Shown one piece after another: positions 1 through 8,020 of a DNA stretch of 64,000 nt. The notes under the pieces are model-generated. The model made no database searches. It saw only the letters and a program-made list of their open reading frames with translations, and was not told where the DNA came from. The position numbers were made by a program, and so were the translations under genes. Numbering within the stretch: position 1 is the stretch's first letter; each line of letters opens with the position of its first letter. Location of the stretch: NCBI RefSeq assembly GCF_902833055.1, contig NZ_CADFEJ010000003.1:124001-188000 (forward strand). The letters run 5' to 3'. This DNA comes from Burkholderia territorii. GTDB taxonomy: Bacteria; Pseudomonadota; Gammaproteobacteria; Burkholderiales; Burkholderiaceae.

Positions 1-1563
1 CTGCAGCCTCAGTTCCTCGAAATCCAGCTCGGATTCTATGCGGTGCAACACCGCGTCGTCGACGCGGCCGTCGCGATGCAGGTCGAGCAGCGCGTCGCGC
101 GACACGCCGACCAGCTCGAGCTCGACGCGCAGCATCCGCGCGCGCACGTCCGCCGGCTCCGCGCCGTCGCGGTGCGCGCGTTCGTTGAACGCGACGCGGC
201 TGCGATATTCGGTCAGCAGCCGGTCGAGCGATGCGCGTTCGAGGCCCGAGCCGCGCTGCCCGCGCGCATCGAGCTCGGCGAGCGCCGCGCCGAACGTGGC
301 TGCGCGCACCGCGTGCTCGGACATCGTGTGCCGCGCGGCCGGGCGCAGCTTCAGCACACGGATCAGCGGCGCGAGCGTGCCGCCTTGCACGACGAGCGTC
401 GCGATGATCAGCAGGAACGTGCTGAACAGGATCAGGTCGCGCCCGGGGAAATTGCTCGGCAGCGCGATCGCGGCCGCGAGGCTCACGACGCCGCGCATGC
501 CGGACCAGCCGAGCACGACGGCCTCGCGCCACGACCACGGCGCGTGGCCCGCTCGCGGCGCGCGCAGGCGGCCCGGCAGCCACATCGCGACGAACACCCA
601 GACGACGCGCGCGGCGATCGCGGCGGCCGTCGCCGGCAGCGCGACGCGCAGGCCGGCCATCAGCACCGCGCCTTCGTGGTTCACGCGCGCGAGGATCGCA
701 TGCAGCGCGAGGCCGATCAGGATGAACACGAGCGCGTCGAGCACGAACACGATCGCTTCCCAGGTCGCCTTCGCCTTGATCCGCATGTCGGCGTCGAACA
801 CGCGATGTTGACGCACGCCGAGCACGAGGCCGCAGGTCACGACCGACAGCACGCCGGAGCCGTGCACGGCTTCCGCGATGCCGTAGCTGCCCCACGCCAT
901 CGCGAAGGTCACGACGATGCCGAGCATCGGCTCGCGCAGGCGTTGCAGCACCCAGCACATCGCATGGCCGCATGCGAGACCGATCGCGATGCCGATCAGC
1001 GTGAGCGAGAAGAACAGGCCGGTCGCGCTAGCAGTCGTGATCGTGACGGCGAGCGCGGCCGAAACGGCCATTTGATACAGCAGCAGGCCCGACGCATCGT
1101 TGACGAGGCTTTCGCCCTCGAGCACCGCGACGAGCCGCGCGGGTAGCGGATGGCGTTGCAGGATCGCCTTCGCGGCGACCGCATCGGGCGGCGACACGAT
1201 CGCGCCGAGCGTGAAGCATGCGGCCCACGGCAGCGACGGATCGGCCGCATGCACGGCGAGCGCGACCGCAACCGTCGTGAATGCCACCGCGCCGAGCGCG
1301 AGCGATGTGATCGAGCCGAGCTCGCGCCGGAATTCCTTCCATGCCGTGTAGAAGCCGCTCGACATCAGCAGCGGCGGCAACACGGCTGCGAGGAGCAGCG
1401 CCGGGTCCATGTCGGGCACGCCCTTGCCGGCGACGGCCACCACGCAGCCGCCGAGCAGCAGCACGACGGCCGGCGGAATCGAGATGCGCTCGGCGATCCA
1501 CGTCAGCGCGCCCGCGGCGCAGATCAACAGCAGCAGGTAGTGAAACAGTTCGACGTTGGTCAT
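1..1563 (-). CDS. Na+/H+ antiporter, CPA1 family (C-terminus cut by window edge)
   Basis: Reading leftward from an ATG at 1563, the frame stays open to base 1, so the C-terminus lies outside the window. The visible 521 residues begin MTNVELFHYL and contain about a dozen hydrophobic segments. They include the family motif ISPPDAV followed by a GESLVNDASG helix, which carries the conserved Asp pair of CPA1 exchangers. The last ~120 visible residues are hydrophilic and form the cytoplasmic regulatory tail. The family exchanges Na+ (or K+) for protons across the inner membrane and serves pH and salt homeostasis. The start lies 10 bases after the stop of the XapX gene upstream, so the two are probably co-transcribed. 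The ion specificity cannot be read from the sequence. Confidence 0.9.
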   Translation of the reverse strand, partial: MTNVELFHYLLLLICAAGALTWIAERISIPPAVVLLLGGCVVAVAGKGVPDMDPALLLAAVLPPLLMSSGFYTAWKEFRRELGSITSLALGAVAFTTVAVALAVHAADPSLPWAACFTLGAIVSPPDAVAAKAILQRHPLPARLVAVLEGESLVNDASGLLLYQMAVSAALAVTITTASATGLFFSLTLIGIAIGLACGHAMCWVLQRLREPMLGIVVTFAMAWGSYGIAEAVHGSGVLSVVTCGLVLGVRQHRVFDADMRIKAKATWEAIVFVLDALVFILIGLALHAILARVNHEGAVLMAGLRVALPATAAAIAARVVWVFVAMWLPGRLRAPRAGHAPWSWREAVVLGWSGMRGVVSLAAAIALPSNFPGRDLILFSTFLLIIATLVVQGGTLAPLIRVLKLRPAARHTMSEHAVRAATFGAALAELDARGQRGSGLERASLDRLLTEYRSRVAFNERAHRDGAEPADVRARMLRVELELVGVSRDALLDLHRDGRVDDAVLHRIESELDFEELRLQ

Positions 1564-1573
1564 GAGCCTGGCG

Positions 1574-1837
1574 TCACGACGGTTTGCGGTCGTTCGCGGC
1601 ACCGCCCGGCAGCGCGCCGAACATGTGCTGACTGCATTGTGCATCGCGCCATGCGGTATTCAGCCGATAGCCGGCCAGCATCCGGCGCGCGAGCGGCAGG
1701 ATCTGTTCGCCGGCCAGCATGCCGAGCAGGCCGAGGAGCGCGATGATCGGCGGCGCCGGCGAATCCACGCCGAGCGCGCCGTAGATGACGCCGGCGAGGA
1801 CGCCTGCGAACAGCGACAGAAGATACGGTTTCATCAT
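1574..1837 (-). CDS. XapX domain (DUF1427) small membrane protein with C-terminal extension
   Basis: 87 residues starting MMKPYLLSLF, with a purine-rich GAGAG ribosome site just upstream on the minus strand. The first ~52 residues form two hydrophobic helices around the XapX signature VDSPAPPIIALLGLLGM. The last ~30 residues (from about RRMLAGYRLN) are an extra soluble tail that the second XapX protein of this window (3833-4000) lacks. XapX proteins have no established biochemical role. The gene ends 10 bases before the antiporter start, suggesting translational coupling. ATG codons at 1837 and 1834 are both possible starts. Family assignment is firm and function unknown. Confidence 0.82.
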   Translation of the reverse strand: MMKPYLLSLFAGVLAGVIYGALGVDSPAPPIIALLGLLGMLAGEQILPLARRMLAGYRLNTAWRDAQCSQHMFGALPGGAANDRKPS

Positions 1838-2116
1838 GAAAATCTCTCGTGACGGGCCGATCGGGGCGCGGGGCGCGCCTTGGACGTGCTCGAAGCGTAT
1901 CGGGTTTACGTGTGGAACAAAAGGGCGGATGGCCGCTGGAGAGCCCCGTCGTCCGGAATTCGATCGATTCCATTTGTTGGATGTTCGAACGGCGGCTTTT
2001 CCGATTAAATGGCTGCAACCGGAACACGCAGATCCGGGGCAACGCACAGTCGGCTACTCCCGGTTTCCGGTCGAGGCAAGCCTCACACGTTTCCTGTCCA
2101 AAGGATGATTCGCGCC

Positions 2117-2803
2117 ATGAGCAACCCGAAGCTTGAAGTCCTCACTCCCCAGAACAGCCAGTTGATCTTCATCGACCAGCAGCCGCAGATGGCATTCGGC
2201 GTGCAGTCGATCGATCGCCAGACGTTGAAGAACAACGTCGTCGGACTCGCCAAGGCCGCGAAGGCGTTCAATATCCCGACCACGATCACCACCGTCGAAA
2301 GCGAGAGCTTCTCCGGCTTCACCTATCCCGAACTGCTCGACGTGTTCCCGAACCAGAAGACGCTCGAACGCACGTCGATGAACTCGTGGGACGACCAGAA
2401 GGTGCGCGATGCGCTGGCCGCGAACGGCCGCAAGAAAGTGATCGTGTCGGGTCTGTGGACCGAAGTCTGCAACACGACGTTCGCACTCAGCGCGATGCTC
2501 GAAGGCGATTACGAAATCTACATGGTCGCCGATGCGTCGGGCGGCACGTCCAAGGACGCGCACGACTTCGCGATGCAGCGGATGATCCAGGCCGGCGTCG
2601 TGCCGGTCACCTGGCAGCAGGTCGCGCTCGAATGGCAGCGCGACTGGGCGCGCCGCGACACGTACGACGCCGTGATGGCGGTCGCGAAGGAGCACTCGGG
2701 CGCGTACGGGATGGGCATCGACTACGCGTACACGATGGTTCACAAGGCGCCGCAACGCACCGCGACGCCGCACGAGTCGATCCCGGCCGTGCCGGCGAAG
2801 TAA
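2117..2803 (+). CDS. YcaC-related isochorismatase-superfamily hydrolase
   Basis: 228 residues from ATG 2117 (MSNPKLEVLT); an AAGGA at 2101-2105 supports it, although an in-frame ATG at 2105 would add four residues. The protein has the cysteine hydrolase fold: D20 in LIFIDQQPQM and C118 in GLWTEVCNTT fit the catalytic Asp and Cys, with a conserved TSMNSWDD loop at 87-93. A lysine matching the classic Asp-Lys-Cys triad is not obvious; K81 and R85 lie in that region. Family members hydrolyse amides or similar C-N bonds, and the YcaC branch has no settled substrate. It converges on the LysR gene at 2822-3745, and an amidohydrolase lies beyond that regulator, which suggests a shared pathway. Confidence 0.88.
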   Translation: MSNPKLEVLTPQNSQLIFIDQQPQMAFGVQSIDRQTLKNNVVGLAKAAKAFNIPTTITTVESESFSGFTYPELLDVFPNQKTLERTSMNSWDDQKVRDALAANGRKKVIVSGLWTEVCNTTFALSAMLEGDYEIYMVADASGGTSKDAHDFAMQRMIQAGVVPVTWQQVALEWQRDWARRDTYDAVMAVAKEHSGAYGMGIDYAYTMVHKAPQRTATPHESIPAVPAK

Positions 2804-2812
2804 CGGCCGCGG

Positions 2813-2834
2813 GCCGCCCGTTCAGACGGGCGGC
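2813..2834. terminator. Hairpin between convergent hydrolase and LysR genes
   Basis: Perfect 9-bp stem GCCGCCCGT / ACGGGCGGC with a TCAG tetraloop. The loop contains the LysR stop codon (2822-2824, read on the minus strand). There is no T-run on either side, so intrinsic termination is only possible. It lies exactly where two convergent genes meet. Confidence 0.45.
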
Positions 2835-3745
2835 AGCGCCCACGGCGCGTGCGACAGATGTTCGACGAGGAAGTCGAGCAACGCCGTCACGCGTGCGGCA
2901 CGCAGCATGCCGGGCGGTGTGACGAGGTTCAGGTTGATGTCGGCGATTTTCCAGTCGTGCATGACTTCCTCGAGCTCGCCGCTTTGCAGTGCGTCCCACA
3001 CCAGGAACGTCGGCTGCAGCGCGAGACCGTGGCCTGCAATCAGCGCGGGGCAGATGACGTCGGCGTTGTTGGTGCGAATGCGGCCGCGCACGGGTATGCC
3101 GATTTCATCGTTCGACGCGGTGTGGCGAAAGCGCCAGTAGTCGGGTGTCGGGATGTTCGTGTAGGTCAGGCACACGTGCCGCTCGAGTTCGCTCGGATGG
3201 GTCGGCCGGCCATGCCGGTCGAGATACGCGGGCGATGCGACGAGCGGCCGGCGCACCGCGCAGAGACGGCGTGCGCGCAGCGAGGAGTCGTTGAGCTCGG
3301 CGATCCGGATCGCGACGTCGAAGCCGCCCGACACGATGTCGACGAAATGGTCGGTCAGCACGAGGTCGATGTCGACGCGCGGGTAGCGTTCGAGAAACGC
3401 GGGCAGCACCGGCGCCAGATGGTGCAGCCCGAACGACATCGGCGCGTTCACGCGCACGAGGCCGTGCGGTTCGAGCGCGTGCGCGGATGCTTCGCCCTCG
3501 ATCAGCTCGGCGTCGGCGAGCAGCCGGATCGCGCGATCGCGCAGCAGTTCGCCGGTTGGCGTGAGCGACAGCTTGCGCGACGTGCGGTACAGCAACATCG
3601 CGCCGAGGCGCTTTTCAAGGCGCGCGATCGCTTTCGACACGGTCGGTTGCGTGATGCCGAGCAGGTCGGCGGCCTTGGCGAACGAACCGGTCTCCGCGAC
3701 GCGCGCGAAGATGGCCCAGGCTTCGAGATCGGGAAGATGTTGCAT
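2822..3745 (-). CDS. LysR-family transcriptional regulator
   Basis: 307 residues if translation begins at [10 protein letters not shown] (3745). A longer frame to 3799 exists, but its extra residues are not LysR-like. The N-terminal winged helix-turn-helix (about residues 5-65) contains [20 protein letters not shown], and the effector-binding domain follows from about residue 90. The gene is divergent from the XapX/amidohydrolase operon starting at 3833, with an 87-base gap, and convergent with the YcaC hydrolase. LysR regulators usually control the adjacent divergent operon in response to a pathway metabolite, so regulation of 3833-9507 is the simplest inference. The effector is unknown. Confidence 0.9.
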   Translation of the reverse strand: MQHLPDLEAWAIFARVAETGSFAKAADLLGITQPTVSKAIARLEKRLGAMLLYRTSRKLSLTPTGELLRDRAIRLLADAELIEGEASAHALEPHGLVRVNAPMSFGLHHLAPVLPAFLERYPRVDIDLVLTDHFVDIVSGGFDVAIRIAELNDSSLRARRLCAVRRPLVASPAYLDRHGRPTHPSELERHVCLTYTNIPTPDYWRFRHTASNDEIGIPVRGRIRTNNADVICPALIAGHGLALQPTFLVWDALQSGELEEVMHDWKIADINLNLVTPPGMLRAARVTALLDFLVEHLSHAPWALPPV

Positions 3746-3832
3746 GGCTGGAGACGGTGGCAGGAAAGCGGCGCGCGGCGCGCGGTGCCCGGGCGGCAAT
3801 GCGGGACATTCTAATTCAGTCGGGAAGGGCGT

Positions 3833-4000
3833 ATGGAATCGTATCTGACTTCATTGGGCGCCGGCGTGCTGGTCGGCGTCGTGTACAGCGTGATCAAGGT
3901 CCGCTCTCCCGCGCCGCCGCTGGTCGCGCTGGTCGGGCTGGCCGGCATGCTGATCGGCGTGGCGGCCGTCGCACCGGTCCGTCACTGGCTCGGTTTCTGA
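3833..4000 (+). CDS. XapX domain (DUF1427) small membrane protein
   Basis: 55 residues, [10 protein letters not shown] to RHWLGF, composed of two hydrophobic helices around the signature [17 protein letters not shown]. This is the same signature as in the XapX protein at 1574-1837, which has a longer tail. The amidohydrolase starts 20 bases after its stop, so it is the first gene of a same-strand unit running to 9507 and is divergent from the LysR gene. XapX proteins are often found beside hydrolase genes and have no known activity. A role as a membrane partner or small transport component is speculation. Confidence 0.8.
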   Translation: MESYLTSLGAGVLVGVVYSVIKVRSPAPPLVALVGLAGMLIGVAAVAPVRHWLGF

Positions 4001-4019
4001 TTGCATCGAGGACAAACTG

Positions 4020-5909
4020 ATGAGCGCACCCGACATTCAACCGGATCTCATTCTGCACAACGGCCGCATCACGACCCTCGACCGCTCGAACCCCGTCGCG
4101 ACCGCGGTGGCCATCGCGGCCGGCCGCTTCGTCGCGGTCGGCAGCGACGCGGACGTGATGCCGCTCGCGGGCCGCGCGACGAAGGTGGTCGACCTCGACG
4201 GCCGCGGCGTGCTGCCGGGCCTGATCGACAACCACTGCCACGTGATTCGCGGCGGCCTGAACTACAACATGGAGCTGCGCTGGGACGGCGTGCCTTCGCT
4301 CGCGGTCGCGATGGAGATGCTCAAGCGGCAGGTTGCCGTGACGCCCGCACCGCAGTGGGTGCGCGTGGTCGGCGGCTTCACCGAACATCAGTTCGTCGAG
4401 AAGCGCCTGCCCACGATCGACGAACTCAACGCAGCCGCGCCCGATACGCCGGTGTTCATCCTGCACCTGTACGATCGCGCGCTGCTGAACGCGGCCGCGC
4501 TGCGCGTGGTCGGCTATACGAAGGACACGCCCGAGCCGCCCGGCGGCACGATCCTGCGCGATGCGGCCGGCAACCCGACGGGCCTGCTGCTCGCAAACCC
4601 GAACGCGACGATCCTGTACGCGACGCTCGCGAAAGGGCCGAAGCTGCCGTTCGAGTATCAGTACAACTCGACGCGCCACTTCATGCGCGAGCTGAACCGG
4701 CTCGGCGTGACGGGCGTGATCGACGCGGGCGGCGGCTCGCAGAACTACCCGGACGATTACGAAGTGATCCGCAAGCTGCACGACGCGGGCGAGATGACGA
4801 TCCGGATTGCTTACAACCTGTTCACGCAGAAGCCGAACGCCGAGAAGGAAGACTTCGTGAACTGGACGCAGAGCGTCAAGTATCACGACGGCACCGACTA
4901 CTTCCGCAACAACGGCGCGGGCGAGATGCTGGTGTTTTCGGCGGCCGATTTCGAGGACTTCCGCGTCGCGCGCCCGGACTTGCCCGCGCAGATGGAGGAC
5001 GATCTCGAAGGCGTCGTGCGCGTGCTCGCGCAGAACCGCTGGCCGTGGCGCATGCACGCGACCTACGACGAAACGATCAGCCGCGCGCTCGACGTGTTCG
5101 AGAAGGTCAACGAGGACATCCCGCTCGAAGGGCTGAACTGGTTCTTCGATCACGCGGAAACGATCTCCGAGCAATCGATGGACCGCATCGCCGCGCTCGG
5201 CGGCGGTGTCGCGGTGCAGCACCGGATGGCGTACCAGGGCGAATACTTCGTCGAGCGCTACGGCGCGCAGGCGGCGGAAGCCACGCCGCCGGTCGCGAAA
5301 ATGCTCGCCAAGGGCCTGAAGGTGTCGGCCGGCACCGACGCGACGCGCGTGGCGTCGTACAACCCGTGGGTGTCGCTCGCATGGCTGGTGACGGGCAAGA
5401 CGGTCGGCGGCCTGCGGATGTACCCGCAGCGCAACCTGCTCGATCGCGAGACCGCACTGCGCATGTGGACGGAGTACGTGACGTGGTTCTCGAACGAGGA
5501 AGGCAAGAAGGGGCGCATCGCGGTCGGGCAGCTCGCCGACCTGGTGGTTCCGGATCGTGACTTCTTCGCATGCGCGGAAGACGATATCGCGGGCACGACC
5601 GCGCTGCTGACGGTGGTCGGCGGCAAGATCGTGTGGGGCGCGGGCCCGTTCGCGTCGCACGATGCGCCGATTCCGCCGGCGATGCCGGACTGGTCGCCGG
5701 TGCGCGAGTACGGCGGCTATGGCGGCTGGGGCGCGACGCAGCGCAGCGGCGCGCCGCTGCAACGGGCGGCGGCGGCCGCGATGTGCGGCTGCGCGAACGC
5801 CTGCAACGTGCACCAGCACGCGCATGCGAGCGCGTGGGGCAGCGCGTTGCCGACGTCGGACGCGAAGGGCTTCTGGGGCGCGTTCGGTTGCTCGTGCTGG
5901 GCGATCTGA
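4020..5909 (+). CDS. YtcJ-like amidohydrolase (Amidohydro_3) with Cys/His-rich C-terminal tail
   Basis: 629 residues. The N-terminal beta-sandwich (about 1-65) leads to a TIM barrel with the metal-binding H72-C-H74 pair. Further likely metal or catalytic elements are MHATYDE, FFDHAETI and GTDATR, ending with the composite domain around GQLADLVVPDRDFF. The family hydrolyses C-N or related bonds on small molecules, and YtcJ-type substrates are largely unknown. After the usual end of the fold comes an unusual tail with C589, C591, C595, H598, H600, H602, C624 and C626, which looks like a metal site or redox motif. DoxX begins one base after the stop. Cytoplasmic, since no signal peptide is seen. 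Family call is firm; substrate is not determinable here. Confidence 0.88.
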   Translation: MSAPDIQPDLILHNGRITTLDRSNPVATAVAIAAGRFVAVGSDADVMPLAGRATKVVDLDGRGVLPGLIDNHCHVIRGGLNYNMELRWDGVPSLAVAMEMLKRQVAVTPAPQWVRVVGGFTEHQFVEKRLPTIDELNAAAPDTPVFILHLYDRALLNAAALRVVGYTKDTPEPPGGTILRDAAGNPTGLLLANPNATILYATLAKGPKLPFEYQYNSTRHFMRELNRLGVTGVIDAGGGSQNYPDDYEVIRKLHDAGEMTIRIAYNLFTQKPNAEKEDFVNWTQSVKYHDGTDYFRNNGAGEMLVFSAADFEDFRVARPDLPAQMEDDLEGVVRVLAQNRWPWRMHATYDETISRALDVFEKVNEDIPLEGLNWFFDHAETISEQSMDRIAALGGGVAVQHRMAYQGEYFVERYGAQAAEATPPVAKMLAKGLKVSAGTDATRVASYNPWVSLAWLVTGKTVGGLRMYPQRNLLDRETALRMWTEYVTWFSNEEGKKGRIAVGQLADLVVPDRDFFACAEDDIAGTTALLTVVGGKIVWGAGPFASHDAPIPPAMPDWSPVREYGGYGGWGATQRSGAPLQRAAAAAMCGCANACNVHQHAHASAWGSALPTSDAKGFWGAFGCSCWAI

Positions 5910-5910
5910 C

Positions 5911-6357
5911 ATGTCGACGCGCAACGTCCATGGCAACCCGGCGTGGGTCCGCTTGCTGTTGTCGCAGCCGTGGATCCTGCCGCTCACGCGTCTCGCGTTG
6001 GTGTCAGCCTATCTGGTCGGTGGCATCGCTAAAGCACTCGACTTCAATGGCGCGGTGGCCGAGCAGGCGCATTTCGGGCTGCAGCCGGCCGCGCTGTGGG
6101 CTGCACTGGCGGTGGTGGTCGAGATCGCCGGCTCGCTCTGCGTGGTGTTTCGCCGCTTCACGTGGCTCGGTGCCGGCAGCCTCGGCATGCTGACGCTCGT
6201 CGCGATGCTGGTGGCGAACGACTTCTGGAACCAGACGGGCACCGCGCACTTCATGGCGCTCAACAGCTTCTTCGAGCATCTGGGCCTGATTGCGGCGCTC
6301 GTGCTTGCTACCGTGCTCGACGACGCACGGGATCCGGCCGGCGACAGCCGCGGGTAA
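5911..6357 (+). CDS. DoxX-family integral membrane protein
   Basis: 148 residues starting MSTRNVHGNP at 5911, one base after the amidohydrolase stop. Four hydrophobic segments are visible (about residues 22-40, 62-85, 88-107, 120-138) with the family-typical start of the first helix, LTRLALVSAYLVGGIAKALD, and an FWNQTG loop. DoxX proteins are small inner-membrane proteins with links to quinone or thiol redox chemistry in some organisms, but the family is heterogeneous. Position inside the operon suggests it serves the same pathway as the amidohydrolase. The specific function is not shown. Confidence 0.85.
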   Translation: MSTRNVHGNPAWVRLLLSQPWILPLTRLALVSAYLVGGIAKALDFNGAVAEQAHFGLQPAALWAALAVVVEIAGSLCVVFRRFTWLGAGSLGMLTLVAMLVANDFWNQTGTAHFMALNSFFEHLGLIAALVLATVLDDARDPAGDSRG

Positions 6358-6407
6358 CCGCGATCGCCCGAGCCGCCGTACCATTTGATGAAACAACAAG
6401 GACATCC

Positions 6408-7325
6408 ATGATGAAAATTCTTCGTTCCGCGTTGCTGGCGCTTGCGCTTGCCAGCGGCTTCGTCGCCGCGCCTGCCGCGTTCGCGAAACCGCCCGTGCCG
6501 CCGGCCGTCGCACCCACGGTGGCCGTCGGCCCGCAATACGACACGACGCACGTGTGCGTGGCGCCGGAGGACTTCGACCGCTTCACCGACAGCTTCGTCG
6601 CTACCTTCGGCGGCAGCAAGTCGAAGCAGGGCGTGTTCCAGGTCACGCCGACACCGAGCCAGACGATGTCGCAGCTCGTGTTGACGCCGGTCGGCACGAT
6701 CTCCGTGTTCGGCTTCAAGACACCGGTCCCGTATCCGTTCTGCACGGAGCGCACCGGCTATCTCGTCACGGGCATGGACGTCGCCGTGAAGTCGGCGCGC
6801 GAGCACGGCGCCGACGTGATCGTCGACACGTTCCCGGATCCCATCGGCCGCGATGCGATCATTGCGTGGGCGGGCGGCGTGAAGATGCAGCTCTACTGGC
6901 ATACCCAGGCGCCGCACTACGAAGCGCTGCAGACGATTCCCGAGAACCGCGTCTACGTGTCGCCGCAAACCGTACGCAAGTTCGTGCACGACTTCGTCAA
7001 GTTCTCGAAGGGCAAGGTGGTGTCGGATAACCTGAAGGCGCCGGGCATCGAGATCGGCCGGCCGAACGATACGTACCGCCGCATCCGCATCGACTCGGGT
7101 TTCGGCAAGATGACCGTGCTCGTGACCGACGGCCATCTGCCTTACCCGTTCGGGCGCGAGATGACCGGCTACGAAGTGCCCGATCTTGCGGCGACGCTGA
7201 AGAAGGCCGAAGCCGCGGGCGCGACCGTGCTCGTGCCGCCGTTCACCGCGGACGGCCGCGACGCTGCACTCGTGCAGTTCCCGGGCGGCTACGTCGCCGA
7301 AATCCACGCGAGCGCGACGCGATGA
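6408..7325 (+). CDS. Secreted VOC-family (glyoxalase/dioxygenase fold) protein
   Basis: 305 residues with start MMKILRSALL and AAGGA upstream. A signal peptide covers about residues 1-26 (hydrophobic core, then AAFAKPP), placing the product in the periplasm. The mature part holds two VOC-like halves, roughly residues 45-165 and 185-300, each with the beta-alpha-beta-beta-beta pattern. The tail AALVQFPGGYVAEIHA resembles the metal-ligand strand of the fold. A periplasmic VOC protein is uncommon, since most are cytosolic metalloenzymes. Its stop overlaps the next start (ATGA at 7322-7325), so the two are translationally coupled. Substrate unknown. Confidence 0.8.
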   Translation: MMKILRSALLALALASGFVAAPAAFAKPPVPPAVAPTVAVGPQYDTTHVCVAPEDFDRFTDSFVATFGGSKSKQGVFQVTPTPSQTMSQLVLTPVGTISVFGFKTPVPYPFCTERTGYLVTGMDVAVKSAREHGADVIVDTFPDPIGRDAIIAWAGGVKMQLYWHTQAPHYEALQTIPENRVYVSPQTVRKFVHDFVKFSKGKVVSDNLKAPGIEIGRPNDTYRRIRIDSGFGKMTVLVTDGHLPYPFGREMTGYEVPDLAATLKKAEAAGATVLVPPFTADGRDAALVQFPGGYVAEIHASATR

Positions 7326-8020
7326 AGCACGAAGACACGATCCTTGCCGCGGTGGCCGGCTTCGTCGACACGCTGAGCTTCGTCGCGCTGTTCGGGCTGT
7401 TCACCGCACACGTGACCGGTAACTTCGTGCTGATCGGCGCGGGCACCGCGGGCTTCGGCCAGGGTGTCGTGCTGAAGCTCAGCGTGTTCCCCGCGTTCGT
7501 GTGCGGCGTGATCGCGAGCAGCCTGATCGCGCGGTCGATGTCCGGCCGGCCCGCGTGGCAGGGTGCGCGCGCGCTGCACGCGGTGCAGGCCGTGCTGCTG
7601 CTCGGCTTCTGCGCGGCGGGCGTATGGGCGACGCCCGTCACGCAGCCCGACGCGTTGCCGGCGCTCGTGGCCGGCATCGTCGGCACGTTCGCGATGGGCG
7701 TGCAGAACGCGCATCCGCGCGTGATTTCGCGTGCGGGCGGCGTGCCGAACACGGTGATGACGGGCAACGTGACGCAGGCGATCCTCGACGCCGTCGATCT
7801 GCTGTCGGCCGGCACGCCCGATACCGCACGCGCGGCGGCGCGCGCGCGCTTCGGCAAGATGCTGCCGGCGATCGTCGCGTTCGCGCTCGGTGCGATGGGC
7901 GGTGCGCTCGGGTTCCGCCAGGTCGGATTCCTGGCGCTGCTCGTACCCGTCGGCGCGCTCGCGATGCTTGCACTGTGTGCGGCGCGAGCCGCCGGACCTG
8001 CCACGCAGGAGCGTGCATGA
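7322..8020 (+). CDS. YoaK / DUF1275-family membrane protein
   Basis: 232 residues. The start overlaps the VOC stop by four bases and its own stop overlaps the start of the outer-membrane channel gene (ATGA at 8017-8020). About six hydrophobic segments are present. The family hallmarks are FVDTLSFVALFGLFTAHVTGN near the N-terminus and MGVQNAHPR with NTVMTGNVTQ in the middle. DUF1275 proteins are inner-membrane proteins of unknown function that resemble small transporters. In this operon an inner-membrane transport step would complement the outer-membrane channel encoded next; that is inference from position. Confidence 0.85.
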   Translation: MKHEDTILAAVAGFVDTLSFVALFGLFTAHVTGNFVLIGAGTAGFGQGVVLKLSVFPAFVCGVIASSLIARSMSGRPAWQGARALHAVQAVLLLGFCAAGVWATPVTQPDALPALVAGIVGTFAMGVQNAHPRVISRAGGVPNTVMTGNVTQAILDAVDLLSAGTPDTARAAARARFGKMLPAIVAFALGAMGGALGFRQVGFLALLVPVGALAMLALCAARAAGPATQERA

